Origin: Blastocatellia bacterium
GTDB lineage: Bacteria; Acidobacteriota; Blastocatellia; HR10; J050
Direction: 5' to 3'
Length of the DNA: 64,000 bases
Assembly: GCA_026985075.1 (NCBI GenBank)
Contig: JALSQX010000087.1
Location: 1 to 64,000 of the forward strand
Below the pieces are notes generated by a model that saw only the letters and a list, made by a program, of their open reading frames with translations, was not told the DNA's origin and ran no database searches. Made by a program: the position numbers and the translations under genes. Below, in pieces: positions 8,930-18,412 of this stretch. Numbering within the stretch: position 1 is the stretch's first letter; each line of letters starts with the position of its first letter.

Positions 8930-9389
8930 ACGCGAACACGTTACTCTCGTTTGCGACGGGAGCAGTGTGAAAGATCCATCGGGCGCGGGCCGACGCGCGG
9001 CGGCAGTGGCCATTCTGGAGTTCCCGGGCGAGCGGAAAATCATCGGTCGATATTTGGGCGCGATGACTAATCAGCAAGCGGAGATCATGGCCGCCTGTCT
9101 CGGCCTGGAGGCGCTCAAGGAGCCCTGCCGGGTGACGGTCATCTCTGATTCGGAATATCTCATTCGCACCATGCGCGGGGAGTATCGACAACGGGCCAAT
9201 CGGGAGTTGTGGCGGCGATTGAGGCGAGCCGCCGCCCCTCACCAGGTGACCTGGACCTGGACGCGCGGGCATGCCGGGCATCCCCTCCAGGAAAAATGCG
9301 ATCGCGCCGCCCGACGCATCGCGCGCGCCGGGCGAGTGGATCATGACGAACTGCAACGCATTCTCCAACGAGACGTCGCCTCCTCATGA
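8916..9389 (+). CDS. RNase HI-like protein
   Basis: 157-residue RNase H fold. The acidic catalytic residues are in place: CDGSS (Asp), NQQAEIMAACLGLEAL (Glu), VISDSEYLIR (Asp) and the final CDRAARR (Asp), with a TWTRGHAGHPLQEKCD block containing the His. It is like the stand-alone short RNase HI proteins that lack the basic handle region. It overlaps the end of the peptidase gene by 14 bp, so it is probably cotranscribed. It would cleave RNA in RNA-DNA hybrids. Confidence 0.82.
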   Translation: MTGNEREHVTLVCDGSSVKDPSGAGRRAAAVAILEFPGERKIIGRYLGAMTNQQAEIMAACLGLEALKEPCRVTVISDSEYLIRTMRGEYRQRANRELWRRLRRAAAPHQVTWTWTRGHAGHPLQEKCDRAARRIARAGRVDHDELQRILQRDVASS

Positions 9390-9560
9390 AGAGCATCTCT
9401 CCGGGATGGCGCACCGACAACCGGTGAGGAACGAAATCCATTACTTCATGGGAGGCGTCTCCCTGGGATGATGCATCGCTGCTCTTTGCCGAGCATCGCT
9501 GTCTGAAGGATCTCGCCATTCCCTCGACCGACGCGGTGGCCGGGTATTCGAGCAACGCGA

Positions 9561-10622
9561 TCAATAGCGAAGCCCGGCGGTCAACGGGAGGTGATCGGAG
9601 GTGCCCGTGCGTCGCTTCTTGTCAAAGGGTCGAGGTCGCCCGCTCCGGGTCGCCACCAGCGGATGGCGGAAGATGTCCACGCTGTCCAGATCCAATCTCA
9701 GTCCCGATGGGGCCAGCAGGCCACGGCTGACCACCACCTGATCGAGCACCTGATAACGATTGACCACTCGTTCGCCCGTTGGCAGGCGATTCAGGAAGAA
9801 TGTGCCCACGTCCTGTTGGGGGAGGAACGTCCAGGTGGCATTGAACAGGAAGACGTCTTGCGCCCGGTAGGCGGCTGTCTCCTTGTGGAAGCGATCGATG
9901 TCGTTGGTCTCTCCCGTGACGCGCTCCAGCTCGTGAGAGGCGCGCAGGTGCTCGACGACGCTTCGATCGCCGGGTTCATCATTGAAATCGCCGAGGAGCA
10001 TGACCTTGGTCTCCCATTTCTCCCTGACCGGAGCGAGATCATGATGCGCCCGATACTGCTCGTACTCCTCCGGTTCGACCTTGACGTGCGATTCCACCAG
10101 ATAGGCGAGATGTTCGGCCACCGCGATGCGGAGCGGCTCGCTGCGATATTTTCCCCATCGGCGGGACGGCCAGTGACTGGCGATGACGACGAGCAATTCG
10201 CCGGTCTCTTTGAGCTGAAACACGACTTCGAAGATGTCGCGGGTCCGGTACCTGAGGTGCACCAGATGAGACTTTCGGGAGACGACGCGGAGCTTCCGTC
10301 GATCATAAGCCAGGGCCACATCGATGCCGCGGAGATCGCGCGTCCCGCTGGGATCTTTGACCACCTTGAGATGAGTCTGGCCCATCTCGGCGATCAGACC
10401 TTCGAGCAGCGCGTCTTTCTCGATCTCGGCGACGGCCAACAGATCCGGCCCCGCCCCACCATGCGTGGCCATGAGCGCTTGAGCGAGATTCTTCCTTTTG
10501 GCTTCGAAGACCTCGGGCGTCCACCCCTTGGCGGTCGTGTACTCGAAGTCCTTGGAGATGGGATCATCATCGGTATCGAAGAAGTTTTGCAGATTCCACC
10601 ACACGACGTTTATCGTCCCCAT
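9561..10622 (-). CDS. Endonuclease/exonuclease/phosphatase family protein
   Basis: 353-residue EEP-fold protein. Typical metal and phosphate-handling motifs are present: VVWWNLQNFFD (N), LLAVAEIEKDALL (E), VVIASHWPSR, KVMLLGDFNDEPGDRSV (GDFN) and the C-terminal TGTSDHLPLTAGL (SDH). The first 60 residues of the ORF-track translation are dropped because MGTINVVWWNLQNFFD at 10622 starts the domain and is preceded by GGGAGGA. No signal peptide is seen. Substrate (DNA, phosphoinositide-like or nucleotide) unknown. The flanking 171 bp (9390-9560) holds nothing I can support. Confidence 0.83.
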   Translation of the reverse strand: MGTINVVWWNLQNFFDTDDDPISKDFEYTTAKGWTPEVFEAKRKNLAQALMATHGGAGPDLLAVAEIEKDALLEGLIAEMGQTHLKVVKDPSGTRDLRGIDVALAYDRRKLRVVSRKSHLVHLRYRTRDIFEVVFQLKETGELLVVIASHWPSRRWGKYRSEPLRIAVAEHLAYLVESHVKVEPEEYEQYRAHHDLAPVREKWETKVMLLGDFNDEPGDRSVVEHLRASHELERVTGETNDIDRFHKETAAYRAQDVFLFNATWTFLPQQDVGTFFLNRLPTGERVVNRYQVLDQVVVSRGLLAPSGLRLDLDSVDIFRHPLVATRSGRPRPFDKKRRTGTSDHLPLTAGLRY

Positions 10623-10816
10623 GAGCGCGTCCTCCCTCGCTCCCGCCCGAATTCCCGTCTCGGGAGGGTCTCCGGGCACCGAAGCCTGAACGAACGATGT
10701 GAATCTCGCCCAGTTGGCTCCCGGTGCCCGTTCAAAGATAGCACAGATGCGAGTATTGAACAGCGGCGCTCCAAATATGGAATATGTGGCGCGGGCAGTC
10801 ACCTGGGACTCAGACG

Positions 10817-10850
10817 CTCATCCTTGGAGATGAGCTCGTTGCTCACGAGC
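10817..10850 (-). terminator. Two abutting hairpins downstream of the aminotransferase gene
   Basis: CTCATC-CTTGGA-GATGAG and GCTCGT-TGCTC-ACGAGC sit side by side about 110 bp past the aminotransferase stop. There is no clear U-run, so this is a weak terminator or processing-site candidate. The rest of the 336-bp gap 10623-10958 shows no gene. Confidence 0.3.
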
Positions 10851-10958
10851 GATTCCGGCGGAAATGACCGTTGAAGCGGTGGGAGAATGCGCCCTCCAGG
10901 CGATGATGTCAGACCTCGATGATAAGGTCGGAGCTCGCCAGCGCATTCCCCAGAATGG

Positions 10959-12320
10959 TCAGGCGATAGAAGCCGCGATTTCTGTCAACGCCTCTTCCAG
11001 GATATTCAGCGCGCGCTCCAGTTGGTCGTCGGTGATCACCAGTGGCGGGAGCGTGCGGATGATATTATCGTGGACACCGGCGGCCAGGATGATGAGGCCT
11101 TTCTGATAGCACTTCTGGATGAGGGCGCGCGTTTGAGCGGGAGCCGGCTCTTTGGTGCGACGATCGGCGACCAGTTCCATGGCCACCATGGCTCCCAGGC
11201 CGCGGACATCGCCGATGAGGGGGAAGGTCCGTTGCCATTCCAGGAACCGGGCGAGGATTTTCTCTCCGATGATGCGCGCGCGGGCGATGAGGTCCTCTTC
11301 CTCCAGCAGGCGAAGTGCGGCGAGCGCGGCCTGGCACGCAACGGGATTGCCGCCAAACGTCCCCCCCAAGCCCCCGACCTGAGGCGCATCCATGATCTCG
11401 GCGCGACCAATCACCGCCCCCAATGGGAGGCCCGCCGCCAATGACTTGGCCATGACGACGAGATCAGGGACCGCGCCGGAATGCTCAATGGCGAACATCT
11501 CGCCCGTGCGCCCGAAACCCGTCTGAACCTCATCGACAATGAACACGATGTGATGGCGTTGGCAAATGGCTTTGAGCTTCTGGAAGTACTCCGGGGGAGG
11601 GACGACGAATCCTCCCTCTCCCAGCACCGGTTCGACGATGAGCGCCGCCACATCTTGAGGGGCCACGTGGGATTGGAGGAACTCCTCCAGCATGTCGGCG
11701 CAATACACCTGACACGCCGGATACTGCTTCCCATACGGGCAGCGATAGCAATACGCATAGGGCATGCGATAGACTTCCGGGCAGAAGGGACCGAAACCCG
11801 CCTTGTACGTTTTCACCTTGCTGGTCAACGTCAATCCGAGCAGCGTCCGCCCGTGAAAGGCTCCCTCGAAGCAGATGATTCCCTGACGCTTGGTGAATGC
11901 TCGGGCAATTTTGATCGCATTCTCGACGGCCTCGGCGCCGCTGTTGACCAGCATGCCTTTTTTGGGGAAGTCGCCGGGCGTGAGCTCGATCAGGCGTTCG
12001 ATCAATCGAACGTACGGTTCATAGCGGGCGACGTGAAAGCAGGCGTGCAGGAGTCGATCGGCCTGCCGTTTGATCGCCTCGACCACTCCCGGCGGACAGT
12101 GCCCCACGTTGAGCGCGCCAATACCGCCGGCGAAATCGATATACGTCTTCCCTTCGGGATCGGTGATTTCTGCTCCTCGAGCCACTGTCGCCACCAGGGG
12201 CGTGGCGTGAAAGACGCCTCGAGGAACGTACCGCTCACAGAGAGCGCGGATCGTCGTTGAATCAGTCGTCGATCGGTGGGATTGGTCGGATTGGGCTGAT
12301 CTGACGTGTTTGGCACTCAT
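10959..12320 (-). CDS. gabT: Class III aminotransferase, 4-aminobutyrate aminotransferase type
   Basis: 453-residue PLP enzyme of the ornithine/GABA aminotransferase class. ITDPEGKTYIDFAGGIG, the SGAEAVENAIKIAR phosphate-binding block, FEGAFHGRT, IVDEVQTGFGRTG and the PLP lysine in MAKSLAAGLPLGAVIG are all intact. An unusual cysteine cluster, YCYRCPYGKQYPACQVYC, interrupts the middle; it occurs in a subset of these enzymes but its role is unknown to me. The start at 12320 (MSAKHV) has GAGGGAAG upstream; the longer ORF-track start would overlap the permease. The gene follows the APC permease, so uptake and transamination of an amine or amino acid is the likely pair function. Confidence 0.85.
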   Translation of the reverse strand: MSAKHVRSAQSDQSHRSTTDSTTIRALCERYVPRGVFHATPLVATVARGAEITDPEGKTYIDFAGGIGALNVGHCPPGVVEAIKRQADRLLHACFHVARYEPYVRLIERLIELTPGDFPKKGMLVNSGAEAVENAIKIARAFTKRQGIICFEGAFHGRTLLGLTLTSKVKTYKAGFGPFCPEVYRMPYAYCYRCPYGKQYPACQVYCADMLEEFLQSHVAPQDVAALIVEPVLGEGGFVVPPPEYFQKLKAICQRHHIVFIVDEVQTGFGRTGEMFAIEHSGAVPDLVVMAKSLAAGLPLGAVIGRAEIMDAPQVGGLGGTFGGNPVACQAALAALRLLEEEDLIARARIIGEKILARFLEWQRTFPLIGDVRGLGAMVAMELVADRRTKEPAPAQTRALIQKCYQKGLIILAAGVHDNIIRTLPPLVITDDQLERALNILEEALTEIAASIA

Positions 12321-12330
12321 GATGCTTCCC

Positions 12331-13812
12331 TCACGACTCGTCATATGACGCCGCCACTTCCACCGGCGGCGCCGGCGAGGCTGTGGCGTAATCTCCTAAT
12401 ATTAATTGCTCCTGTTCCCGGGCCGTCAACCCGACGTTCCGTCGGCGTTGCCGGACATAGAACAACAGGCCCAGGAGTCCCCAGGCGATGAGAATCATCC
12501 ATTCATAGGGCCATATCAGTGCCGACGGGCTTCCCGGCAAATAGAGCACGACGAACCCGGCCGTGATGAGGAGAGCCAGCGCTCCCACGATTCTCCCGTG
12601 GCGCACTTTGAATGGTCGATGGAGTTCCGGGGCGGTCGTGCGCAGTTTGAGAAAGGAGAGCACGACCAGAAAATACGCGATGACCGTGGCCAGACCGCAG
12701 GCATCGACGACCCAGACGAGGGCCTGCCGGCCAAAGAAAGGCGCGATGAGCGTGACTCCGGCGACGAAGGCGATGGCGCGGCTCGGCGTATGATAGCGGG
12801 GATGAAGTCGAGCGAGCCATTGAGGGAGCATGCGTCCTCGAGCCATGGCGAAGATGAGCCGCGTCCCGCCGACGAAGAAGGCATTCCAACTGGTCACGAT
12901 GCCCAGAATGCCCCCCAGGACGAGTATGCGCCCGGCCAGCGGGGAGCGGAAGACGACGGCCATGGCATCGGCGGTGGGGAGCTCGCTGGCCCCGTGCTGA
13001 TCCGCGCTCAAGCTCAGTCCCACCCCCCATTGCACCAGGATGTACCACGCCGCCGCCATCGAGATGGAGAACAGGATGAGGGCCCCGATTCGCTGGGCGG
13101 GGAGACGAATCTCTTCGGCCGCCTGAGGAATGACGTCGAAGCCGATGAAGAGGAAGGGCGTCATGATGACCACCCGGAACAGTCCTCCCATATCGGTGAA
13201 CAGGGGATGGAGATTCTCCATGCGCCCGAAGATGTTCGTTCCGGCAAAGAACGCCAGACCCACCACGAGGAGGCCCAGCGTCGCCGTCCATTGCAGGAAG
13301 GCGCTCGTCTTCATCCCCCGCCAATTCGCATAGCCGATGAACAGCGCTCCACCCACGCCCACCAGAATCCACGAGAGATAGACCTCCGAACCGGCAATCC
13401 GATAGACGAATCCCGTCCTGAGATCCGGAACGAGATAATCGAGTACCGTCGGCAAGGCCACCGCTTCGAACGCCGACACCGCCGTGTAGGCCAGCAGGAG
13501 AGCCCATCCGCAGATCCACGAGACCGTCGGCCCGAAGGCGCGAAACGAAAATCCCAATTCGCCGCCAGCCCGCGGCAGCGCCGGCGTCAGCTCAGCGTAG
13601 GCCAACCCGACGAATCCGACCATCACCGCGCCGACGACAATGGCCACCATGGAGCCGAGGCTCCCGGCCCGGTCGATCATCTCGCCCGAGAGGACCACCC
13701 ACCCCCACCCGATCATGGCGCCGAAGGCCAGGCTCCAAACCTCTCGCTGACCGAGGACGGTGTGCAAGCGCTTCGTCGAAGCGTCCGGGGGGATGCGTCG
13801 CCGCTCGTCCAT
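12331..13812 (-). CDS. APC-superfamily amino acid/polyamine permease
   Basis: 493-residue inner-membrane transporter with about 12 hydrophobic segments and the family TM1 signature SLAFGAMIGWGWVVLSGEMI. Also visible are LAYAELTPALPRAGGELGF and FLFIGFDVIPQAAEEIRLP. It lies immediately upstream of the aminotransferase on the same strand (11-bp gap) and divergent from a MerR/XRE/cupin regulator, so it probably imports the aminotransferase substrate. The substrate is not determined by sequence. Confidence 0.87.
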   Translation of the reverse strand: MDERRRIPPDASTKRLHTVLGQREVWSLAFGAMIGWGWVVLSGEMIDRAGSLGSMVAIVVGAVMVGFVGLAYAELTPALPRAGGELGFSFRAFGPTVSWICGWALLLAYTAVSAFEAVALPTVLDYLVPDLRTGFVYRIAGSEVYLSWILVGVGGALFIGYANWRGMKTSAFLQWTATLGLLVVGLAFFAGTNIFGRMENLHPLFTDMGGLFRVVIMTPFLFIGFDVIPQAAEEIRLPAQRIGALILFSISMAAAWYILVQWGVGLSLSADQHGASELPTADAMAVVFRSPLAGRILVLGGILGIVTSWNAFFVGGTRLIFAMARGRMLPQWLARLHPRYHTPSRAIAFVAGVTLIAPFFGRQALVWVVDACGLATVIAYFLVVLSFLKLRTTAPELHRPFKVRHGRIVGALALLITAGFVVLYLPGSPSALIWPYEWMILIAWGLLGLLFYVRQRRRNVGLTAREQEQLILGDYATASPAPPVEVAASYDES

Positions 13813-13856
13813 GCTCCACCTCGATAATTCAACCCTATAGTAAAATTTCAGCGCTT

Positions 13857-13885
13857 ATGGTAAAGACTTCCATCCCTCCTGTCAA
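13857..13885 (-). promoter_or_regulatory. Candidate promoter for the permease-aminotransferase operon
   Basis: On the minus strand TTGACA (13885-13880) and TACCAT (13862-13857) are 17 bp apart, 45 bp before the permease start. The -10 is a 4/6 match. It sits in the divergent regulatory region shared with the regulator gene. Confidence 0.5.
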
Positions 13886-13975
13886 CCACGACGAGCGGGA
13901 ATTTGTTTTATTTTTCGATGAATACTAGTTCATACTTGCTCATCGATCTCGTCAGCAACCCCGAGAAAAAAGTGC

Positions 13976-14004
13976 TTGACAATCCAGGCGACTTACTCTA
14001 TAAG
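13976..14004 (+). promoter_or_regulatory. Strong sigma70-type promoter of the regulator gene
   Basis: Perfect TTGACA and TATAAG are separated by 17 bp, predicting a start near 14011, 14 bases before the ATG. The leader is very short, and the best matches to consensus in the whole divergent region are here. Confidence 0.75.
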
Positions 14005-14024
14005 AATAATGCAAAGTTATTGAA

Positions 14025-14861
14025 ATGAGCGATCGGCGACGGAAACAATCCGGGGTCAAGCTGTTCACCATCAGCGAAGCGGCGCGGCTGGTGGGCGTCA
14101 GCGAGGCGACGTTGCGGCTCTGGGAGCGGGAGGGGCTCATTCGACCGATCCGCAGTCAAGGTCGTTATCGCCAGTATACCGAGCGAGACATCGCGCTGCT
14201 CAAGGAGATCAAGTATCTCCGTCAGGTGAAGAAGCTCAATGCTGCGGGCATTCGATATGTGCTGGAACTGAAGGGGACGGCGCCCCGGGCCTCTTCGTTG
14301 ACCAGTGGCAATACGCCACTGGATTCCATCGGGCCGAAGTTGCGGGCATTGAGGGAGAAGCATGGTCTCACGTTGCGCGAGGTGAGCGAGCGGACGTCGC
14401 TCTCCATTTCATTCATCAGCGCCGTGGAGCGCTCTCAGGCGACGCCGTCAGTGGCCGCGCTTCAGAAGCTGGCCGCCGCCTATCAAACGACGTTGCTGCA
14501 CTTCTTCGAGGCGTTGAGCGGTGGGGAGAAAAAATTAGTGCGGCCGTCCGAGCGCAAGGTGTTGCAGCCCGACCAAGAGGGCGTCAAGATGGAGCTGCTC
14601 GTCGAAGGGACGCGCATGATGGAACCGCATCTGTTCACCGTGGCCCCGGGCGCGGGCAGTGGTGGCGCTTACGCTCACGAGGGCGAAGAGTTTCTGTTCA
14701 TCTTGCAGGGCACGATTGAAATCTGGTTGGACGAAGTAGAACGGTACACTTTGCAACCGGGCGATAGCTTTTACTTCTCCAGCAGCACGCCTCACCGCTG
14801 GCAGAATATTGGCGACGAACAGGCGGTGATTCTGTGGATTAACACGCCCGCCACATTCTGA
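14025..14861 (+). CDS. MerR-HTH + XRE-HTH + cupin three-domain regulator
   Basis: 278 residues with three modules. Residues about 13-80 are a MerR-type winged helix (FTISEAARLVGVSEATLRLWEREGL..). About 103-165 are a XRE/Cro helix-turn-helix (LREKHGLTLREVSERTSLSISFIS). About 190-275 are a cupin sensor (EGEEFLFILQGTIEIWL, LQPGDSFYFSSSTPHRWQN). XRE+cupin proteins such as PuuR sense small metabolites; an extra MerR domain is unusual and gives two DNA-binding folds in one chain. It is divergent from the permease-aminotransferase operon, its probable target. Confidence 0.85.
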   Translation: MSDRRRKQSGVKLFTISEAARLVGVSEATLRLWEREGLIRPIRSQGRYRQYTERDIALLKEIKYLRQVKKLNAAGIRYVLELKGTAPRASSLTSGNTPLDSIGPKLRALREKHGLTLREVSERTSLSISFISAVERSQATPSVAALQKLAAAYQTTLLHFFEALSGGEKKLVRPSERKVLQPDQEGVKMELLVEGTRMMEPHLFTVAPGAGSGGAYAHEGEEFLFILQGTIEIWLDEVERYTLQPGDSFYFSSSTPHRWQNIGDEQAVILWINTPATF

Positions 14862-14925
14862 CGCGGCGAGTTCGGGCAGCGCTCATCGGGCGTGCTGTTG
14901 ATCTGGACCTCACCGGGGAGATCCC

Positions 14926-16659
14926 ATGATGAGATCATTCATCGGGGACCGCACGGAGCGAAAGCGAGGGGATTGGCGGCGATGGACGATGGCCGCCTCG
15001 GCGATGATCATCGCCGTCCTCGCCGCGTTGTCGCTCAGTTTCGCCCGGGCGATGGCCGAGGGTCCCGACATCGTGCTGATCAACGGGAAGGTGTTCACCT
15101 GCGATGCGGCCAACAGCATTCATCAAGCCGTGGCCATCGCCGATGGCCGGTTCGCGGCGGTGGGGACGAATGAGGAGATTCGCGCTTTGGCCGGCCCGAG
15201 CACGAAAGTCATCGATCTTCGAGGGCGGCTCGTGCTGCCGGGGTTCATCGATGCCCATATTCATCCCATCGGCCTGGGCATTCCCAATTATCTGGACGTG
15301 AGTCAAGCGACGAGCATCGCCGAGATCCGCCGCGCCCTCGCCGAGCAGGCGGCCGAGACGCCCGCGGGCCAATGGATTCGCGGCGGCGGCTGGCTGGAGG
15401 AGAATCTCGCCGAGCAGCGAGCTCCCACCCGTTGGGACATCGATGAAGCGGCTGGCGATCATCCGGTCATTCTGTTCAAGCAAGGATGGCATGCGCTGCT
15501 GGCCAATTCCCGGGCACTATGGCGGGCGCGTATCACCAGGGAGACGCCCGATCCCCCGGGAGGACACATCGTTCGAGATCCTCAGACGGGCGAACCGACT
15601 GGCCTCTTGGAAGAAGCGGCCATGGATCTGGTGATCGCCGTCATTCCCAAGAGGCCGACCGACACCATCGAGGGATTACGACAGACCTGCACGCGGCTCT
15701 TGAAATACGGCATTACCACGGCCTACTTCTCCAGCGAGCTGCCGGAAACGTTGCGCGCTTACCAACAGCTCTATCGCCCGCCGAGACCGGCAATGGTGCG
15801 GGCCATCATTCGTCCCTGGCTCTACACCACTGGGCGGACGACGGCGGACTTGCTGGCCCAACTGGAGGGGTGGCCCGTGATCAGTGGCTTGGGCAACGAA
15901 TGGTTGCGCATCGGCGAGTTGAAGATCTTCGTCGATGGCGGCATCACCACGCAATCGGCGCTCATGTGGAAGGCGTATAAGGGGCGTCCGGGATACTTCG
16001 GCGTGCAATCGATCGATAAGGAGACGCTCAACGCCGTCGTCAAAAAGGCTCACCGGCTCGGGTGGCAGATTCATTTCCATACCTGCGGCGATCGGGCCAT
16101 CGATCTCGCTCTGGATGCCCTGGAAGCTGCCCAGAAAGCCTTTCCTCGGAAGGATGCGCGCCACTCGCTCACCCACACCTACGTGATCTCGCCGCGAGCG
16201 ATAGAGCGTCTGGCCCGATTGAATGTCGCCGTGGTCGTACAACCCAATTTCATCTATACGCTGGGGCGACGATTCGCCTTCTCGTTCGAGGAGGAACGCC
16301 TCCGCCGGGTCATTCCCGTCAAGACATTGCTCGATCATGGCGTTCGCGTGGTGTTCAGTTCGGACAACATTCCTATTGGGCCACTCCAGGGGTTGTACGG
16401 CGCCGTTCATCGCGTCAGCCGGGATGGTCGACCGATCGGACCGGAAGAGGAGATCACCATCGAACAGGCGATTCGCCTCTATACTATCGCTGGCGCCTAC
16501 TTGGCCTTTGACGAGAGGCGCAAAGGCTCGATCGAAGTGGGCAAGCTCGCCGACGCCGTGGTCATCGATCGGGATCTCTTGACCGTGCCCGTGGAGGAGA
16601 TTCGGCGGGCCCGGGTTGACATGACCATCGTCGGCGGGCGCATCGTGTATCAACGGTAA
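14926..16659 (+). CDS. Amidohydrolase family 3 (YtcJ-like) metal-dependent hydrolase, exported
   Basis: 577 residues. An N-terminal hydrophobic stretch (about residues 23-44, MAASAMIIAVLAALSLSFAR) suggests export or membrane anchoring. The TIM-barrel metal sites are visible as LPGFIDAHIHPIGLG, IHFHTCGDRAI, SLTHTYVIS and VVFSSDNIPIGP; the C-terminal composite domain ends with KGSIEVGKLADAVVID. Family members hydrolyse amide or imide bonds of varied substrates, so the exact reaction is unknown. A terminator-like hairpin follows. Confidence 0.88.
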   Translation: MMRSFIGDRTERKRGDWRRWTMAASAMIIAVLAALSLSFARAMAEGPDIVLINGKVFTCDAANSIHQAVAIADGRFAAVGTNEEIRALAGPSTKVIDLRGRLVLPGFIDAHIHPIGLGIPNYLDVSQATSIAEIRRALAEQAAETPAGQWIRGGGWLEENLAEQRAPTRWDIDEAAGDHPVILFKQGWHALLANSRALWRARITRETPDPPGGHIVRDPQTGEPTGLLEEAAMDLVIAVIPKRPTDTIEGLRQTCTRLLKYGITTAYFSSELPETLRAYQQLYRPPRPAMVRAIIRPWLYTTGRTTADLLAQLEGWPVISGLGNEWLRIGELKIFVDGGITTQSALMWKAYKGRPGYFGVQSIDKETLNAVVKKAHRLGWQIHFHTCGDRAIDLALDALEAAQKAFPRKDARHSLTHTYVISPRAIERLARLNVAVVVQPNFIYTLGRRFAFSFEEERLRRVIPVKTLLDHGVRVVFSSDNIPIGPLQGLYGAVHRVSRDGRPIGPEEEITIEQAIRLYTIAGAYLAFDERRKGSIEVGKLADAVVIDRDLLTVPVEEIRRARVDMTIVGGRIVYQR

Positions 16660-16667
16660 TCGGAGCA

Positions 16668-16707
16668 GGCCGGCCAGAGGACGCCCGAGCGCGGGCCTCG
16701 GCCGGCC
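16668..16707 (+). terminator. GC-rich hairpin after the amidohydrolase gene
   Basis: GGCCGGCC and its own reverse complement (16668-16675 and 16700-16707) flank a second inner GAGG/CCTC pairing, eight bases after the stop codon. Only a short CTTTC follows, so termination is plausible but not textbook. Confidence 0.5.
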
Positions 16708-16744
16708 CTTTCGGTGTACACACCAACATTCGGGGGAGGTCACC

Positions 16745-18316
16745 ATGATACGACGACTCATAGGACTCTCGTTAATCGCGGGACTGCTCAGCGTGGGCGG
16801 TCTCAGCATGGGGCATCCGGTGGCCGGGCGGACCGGCGCGCGGGCATCGATATCCAATCCGCTGAGATTCTTGCAAGCGCAAGCCGCCTCGTACGTGCTC
16901 GTTTGCGATGCCTCGTTTGACATCTTGTTCGAAGCCGGGGGGGCCGATCAGTTGACGCGCGTGACCGGCCTCCCTGACCATCCCACCATTGCCGAGACGT
17001 TGCCGATGAGCGACGTCGGCGTGCTGGGTGGGGTCGCCATCTCTCCCGATGGCGATACGGCGTTAGTTCTGTTCTGGGCGGTTCCGGATAGATTTATCAC
17101 CGGGTTCGCGGTCATCCGGGGCTTGAGTTCGGGAACGATGCGGCGGGAAGCCGTGATGACGTTCGATCCCACGCCGGAAGGGGAAGCCGCCCTGGTGGCC
17201 AACGATGTCGCCTTCAGCGCCGACGGTCAATCGGCGGTCATCCTACGACGGCGCGTGGATTTCCCCTTCGACGTCAATGATCCGGGAACGCATGCCAAGC
17301 TCAACGTCATCACCGGGTTGCCCGACGCGCCGGTGATCGGGCCGGATGTGGATATCCCGGCGGCGTTCGCCGAGAGCCTGGCGTTGACCCGCGATGGCGA
17401 TCGTGCCGTGGTTACCAGCTTGGAACCCAAAGGGCTCACCATTGTGTCGGGTCTGGCTCCCGGTGGCCCCGATCCCAGCGCGACGTTCATCTCTCTGGAG
17501 GGCGAATTGGGAGCCGTGGATTATCCCGGCGGCCAGGCGCCAGTGGGGGGCGTGGCCTTGACGTTGGACGAGGACGGCGTCATCGTCCCCATCCAGAACG
17601 GCATTCTCGCCGCGCCGCAAGGACAGGCGCTGGTGTTCACCGGTTTCCAGAGCGGTCAGCTTCAGTTGGCCCGATCCATGGGGATGACCGAAGGCGTCGG
17701 CCCTTGGCTGCTCGGCATCGCCGTTCATCCGAGCGGCGACATGATCATCATGACCGAGCAGTTCAATGATGCGTTGAACATCCTGTCGGGCACGGGAACG
17801 AGCGATCCTCATCAGTGGCAGGCCAGCGCCCTGCCCATTGGTGATCCGTTCACTCAATCGCCTCATGATGTCGTATTCCTCCCGGACGGCGATACGGCAG
17901 TAGTGGCCAATACCGATCTCCGCGGTCTCGGCGCACCCCAATTCCTCGCCTCTTTGACCATCGTCACCGGTTTCAATTCCGGCACGCTGAGTGCGAGTCC
18001 ACCGATGCTGGTCGATCAGGCGATTCATACCAGTCTCATTCCCGATCAGATGATCGCTGCGCCACCGCCCACGCTGGCCGATTATGTCGCCCTGTTCACG
18101 CGCCGGCGACCGGATGTAGGCCGCGTCCTCCAAAACCTCCTCTCCCGGGCGATTGCCTCGGCCGGGGAAGGACGATTCTCGGCGGCCGCCCGATCGCTCC
18201 AGGCGTTCATCGCTCGGGTGACCGAACAGCGCGCCCAGGGGCATCTGACCGGGGCGCAAGCGCAGGTGCTGATGGAGCTGGCCGATCTGGGAGTGAAACG
18301 GCTCGGCCAGAAATAG
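16745..18316 (+). CDS. Secreted beta-propeller-like protein with C-terminal helical repeat domain
   Basis: 523 residues with a signal peptide (MIRRLIGLSLIAGLLSVGG). About residues 95-420 hold repeated blade-like units such as VAISPDGDTALVL, VAFSADGQSAVI, IAVHPSGDMIIM and VVFLPDGDTAVVA, the pattern of YncE/lactonase-like propellers. The last 70 residues (SAAARSLQAFIARVTEQ..LTGAQAQVLMELAD) are helical and resemble the tail found after many secreted proteins. Start ATG follows GGGGGAGG. Function unknown; the TonB receptor follows. Confidence 0.7.
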   Translation: MIRRLIGLSLIAGLLSVGGLSMGHPVAGRTGARASISNPLRFLQAQAASYVLVCDASFDILFEAGGADQLTRVTGLPDHPTIAETLPMSDVGVLGGVAISPDGDTALVLFWAVPDRFITGFAVIRGLSSGTMRREAVMTFDPTPEGEAALVANDVAFSADGQSAVILRRRVDFPFDVNDPGTHAKLNVITGLPDAPVIGPDVDIPAAFAESLALTRDGDRAVVTSLEPKGLTIVSGLAPGGPDPSATFISLEGELGAVDYPGGQAPVGGVALTLDEDGVIVPIQNGILAAPQGQALVFTGFQSGQLQLARSMGMTEGVGPWLLGIAVHPSGDMIIMTEQFNDALNILSGTGTSDPHQWQASALPIGDPFTQSPHDVVFLPDGDTAVVANTDLRGLGAPQFLASLTIVTGFNSGTLSASPPMLVDQAIHTSLIPDQMIAAPPPTLADYVALFTRRRPDVGRVLQNLLSRAIASAGEGRFSAAARSLQAFIARVTEQRAQGHLTGAQAQVLMELADLGVKRLGQK

Positions 18317-18412
18317 CGGGGAGTTGAAGGACGAGTGAGGAAGGGACGGCGCGATGGTTCCGCTCTCCCCCTCGTTCGTTCACCCCATCGTGTATTCTCC
18401 AGGAGGTGGTTT

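Noticed and set aside
9591-13827. Long plus-strand ORFs (9591-10874, 12406-13827) opposite the EEP, permease and aminotransferase genes
   Set aside because: Low-complexity charged translations with no family features; they are antisense shadows of clearly identified minus-strand genes.
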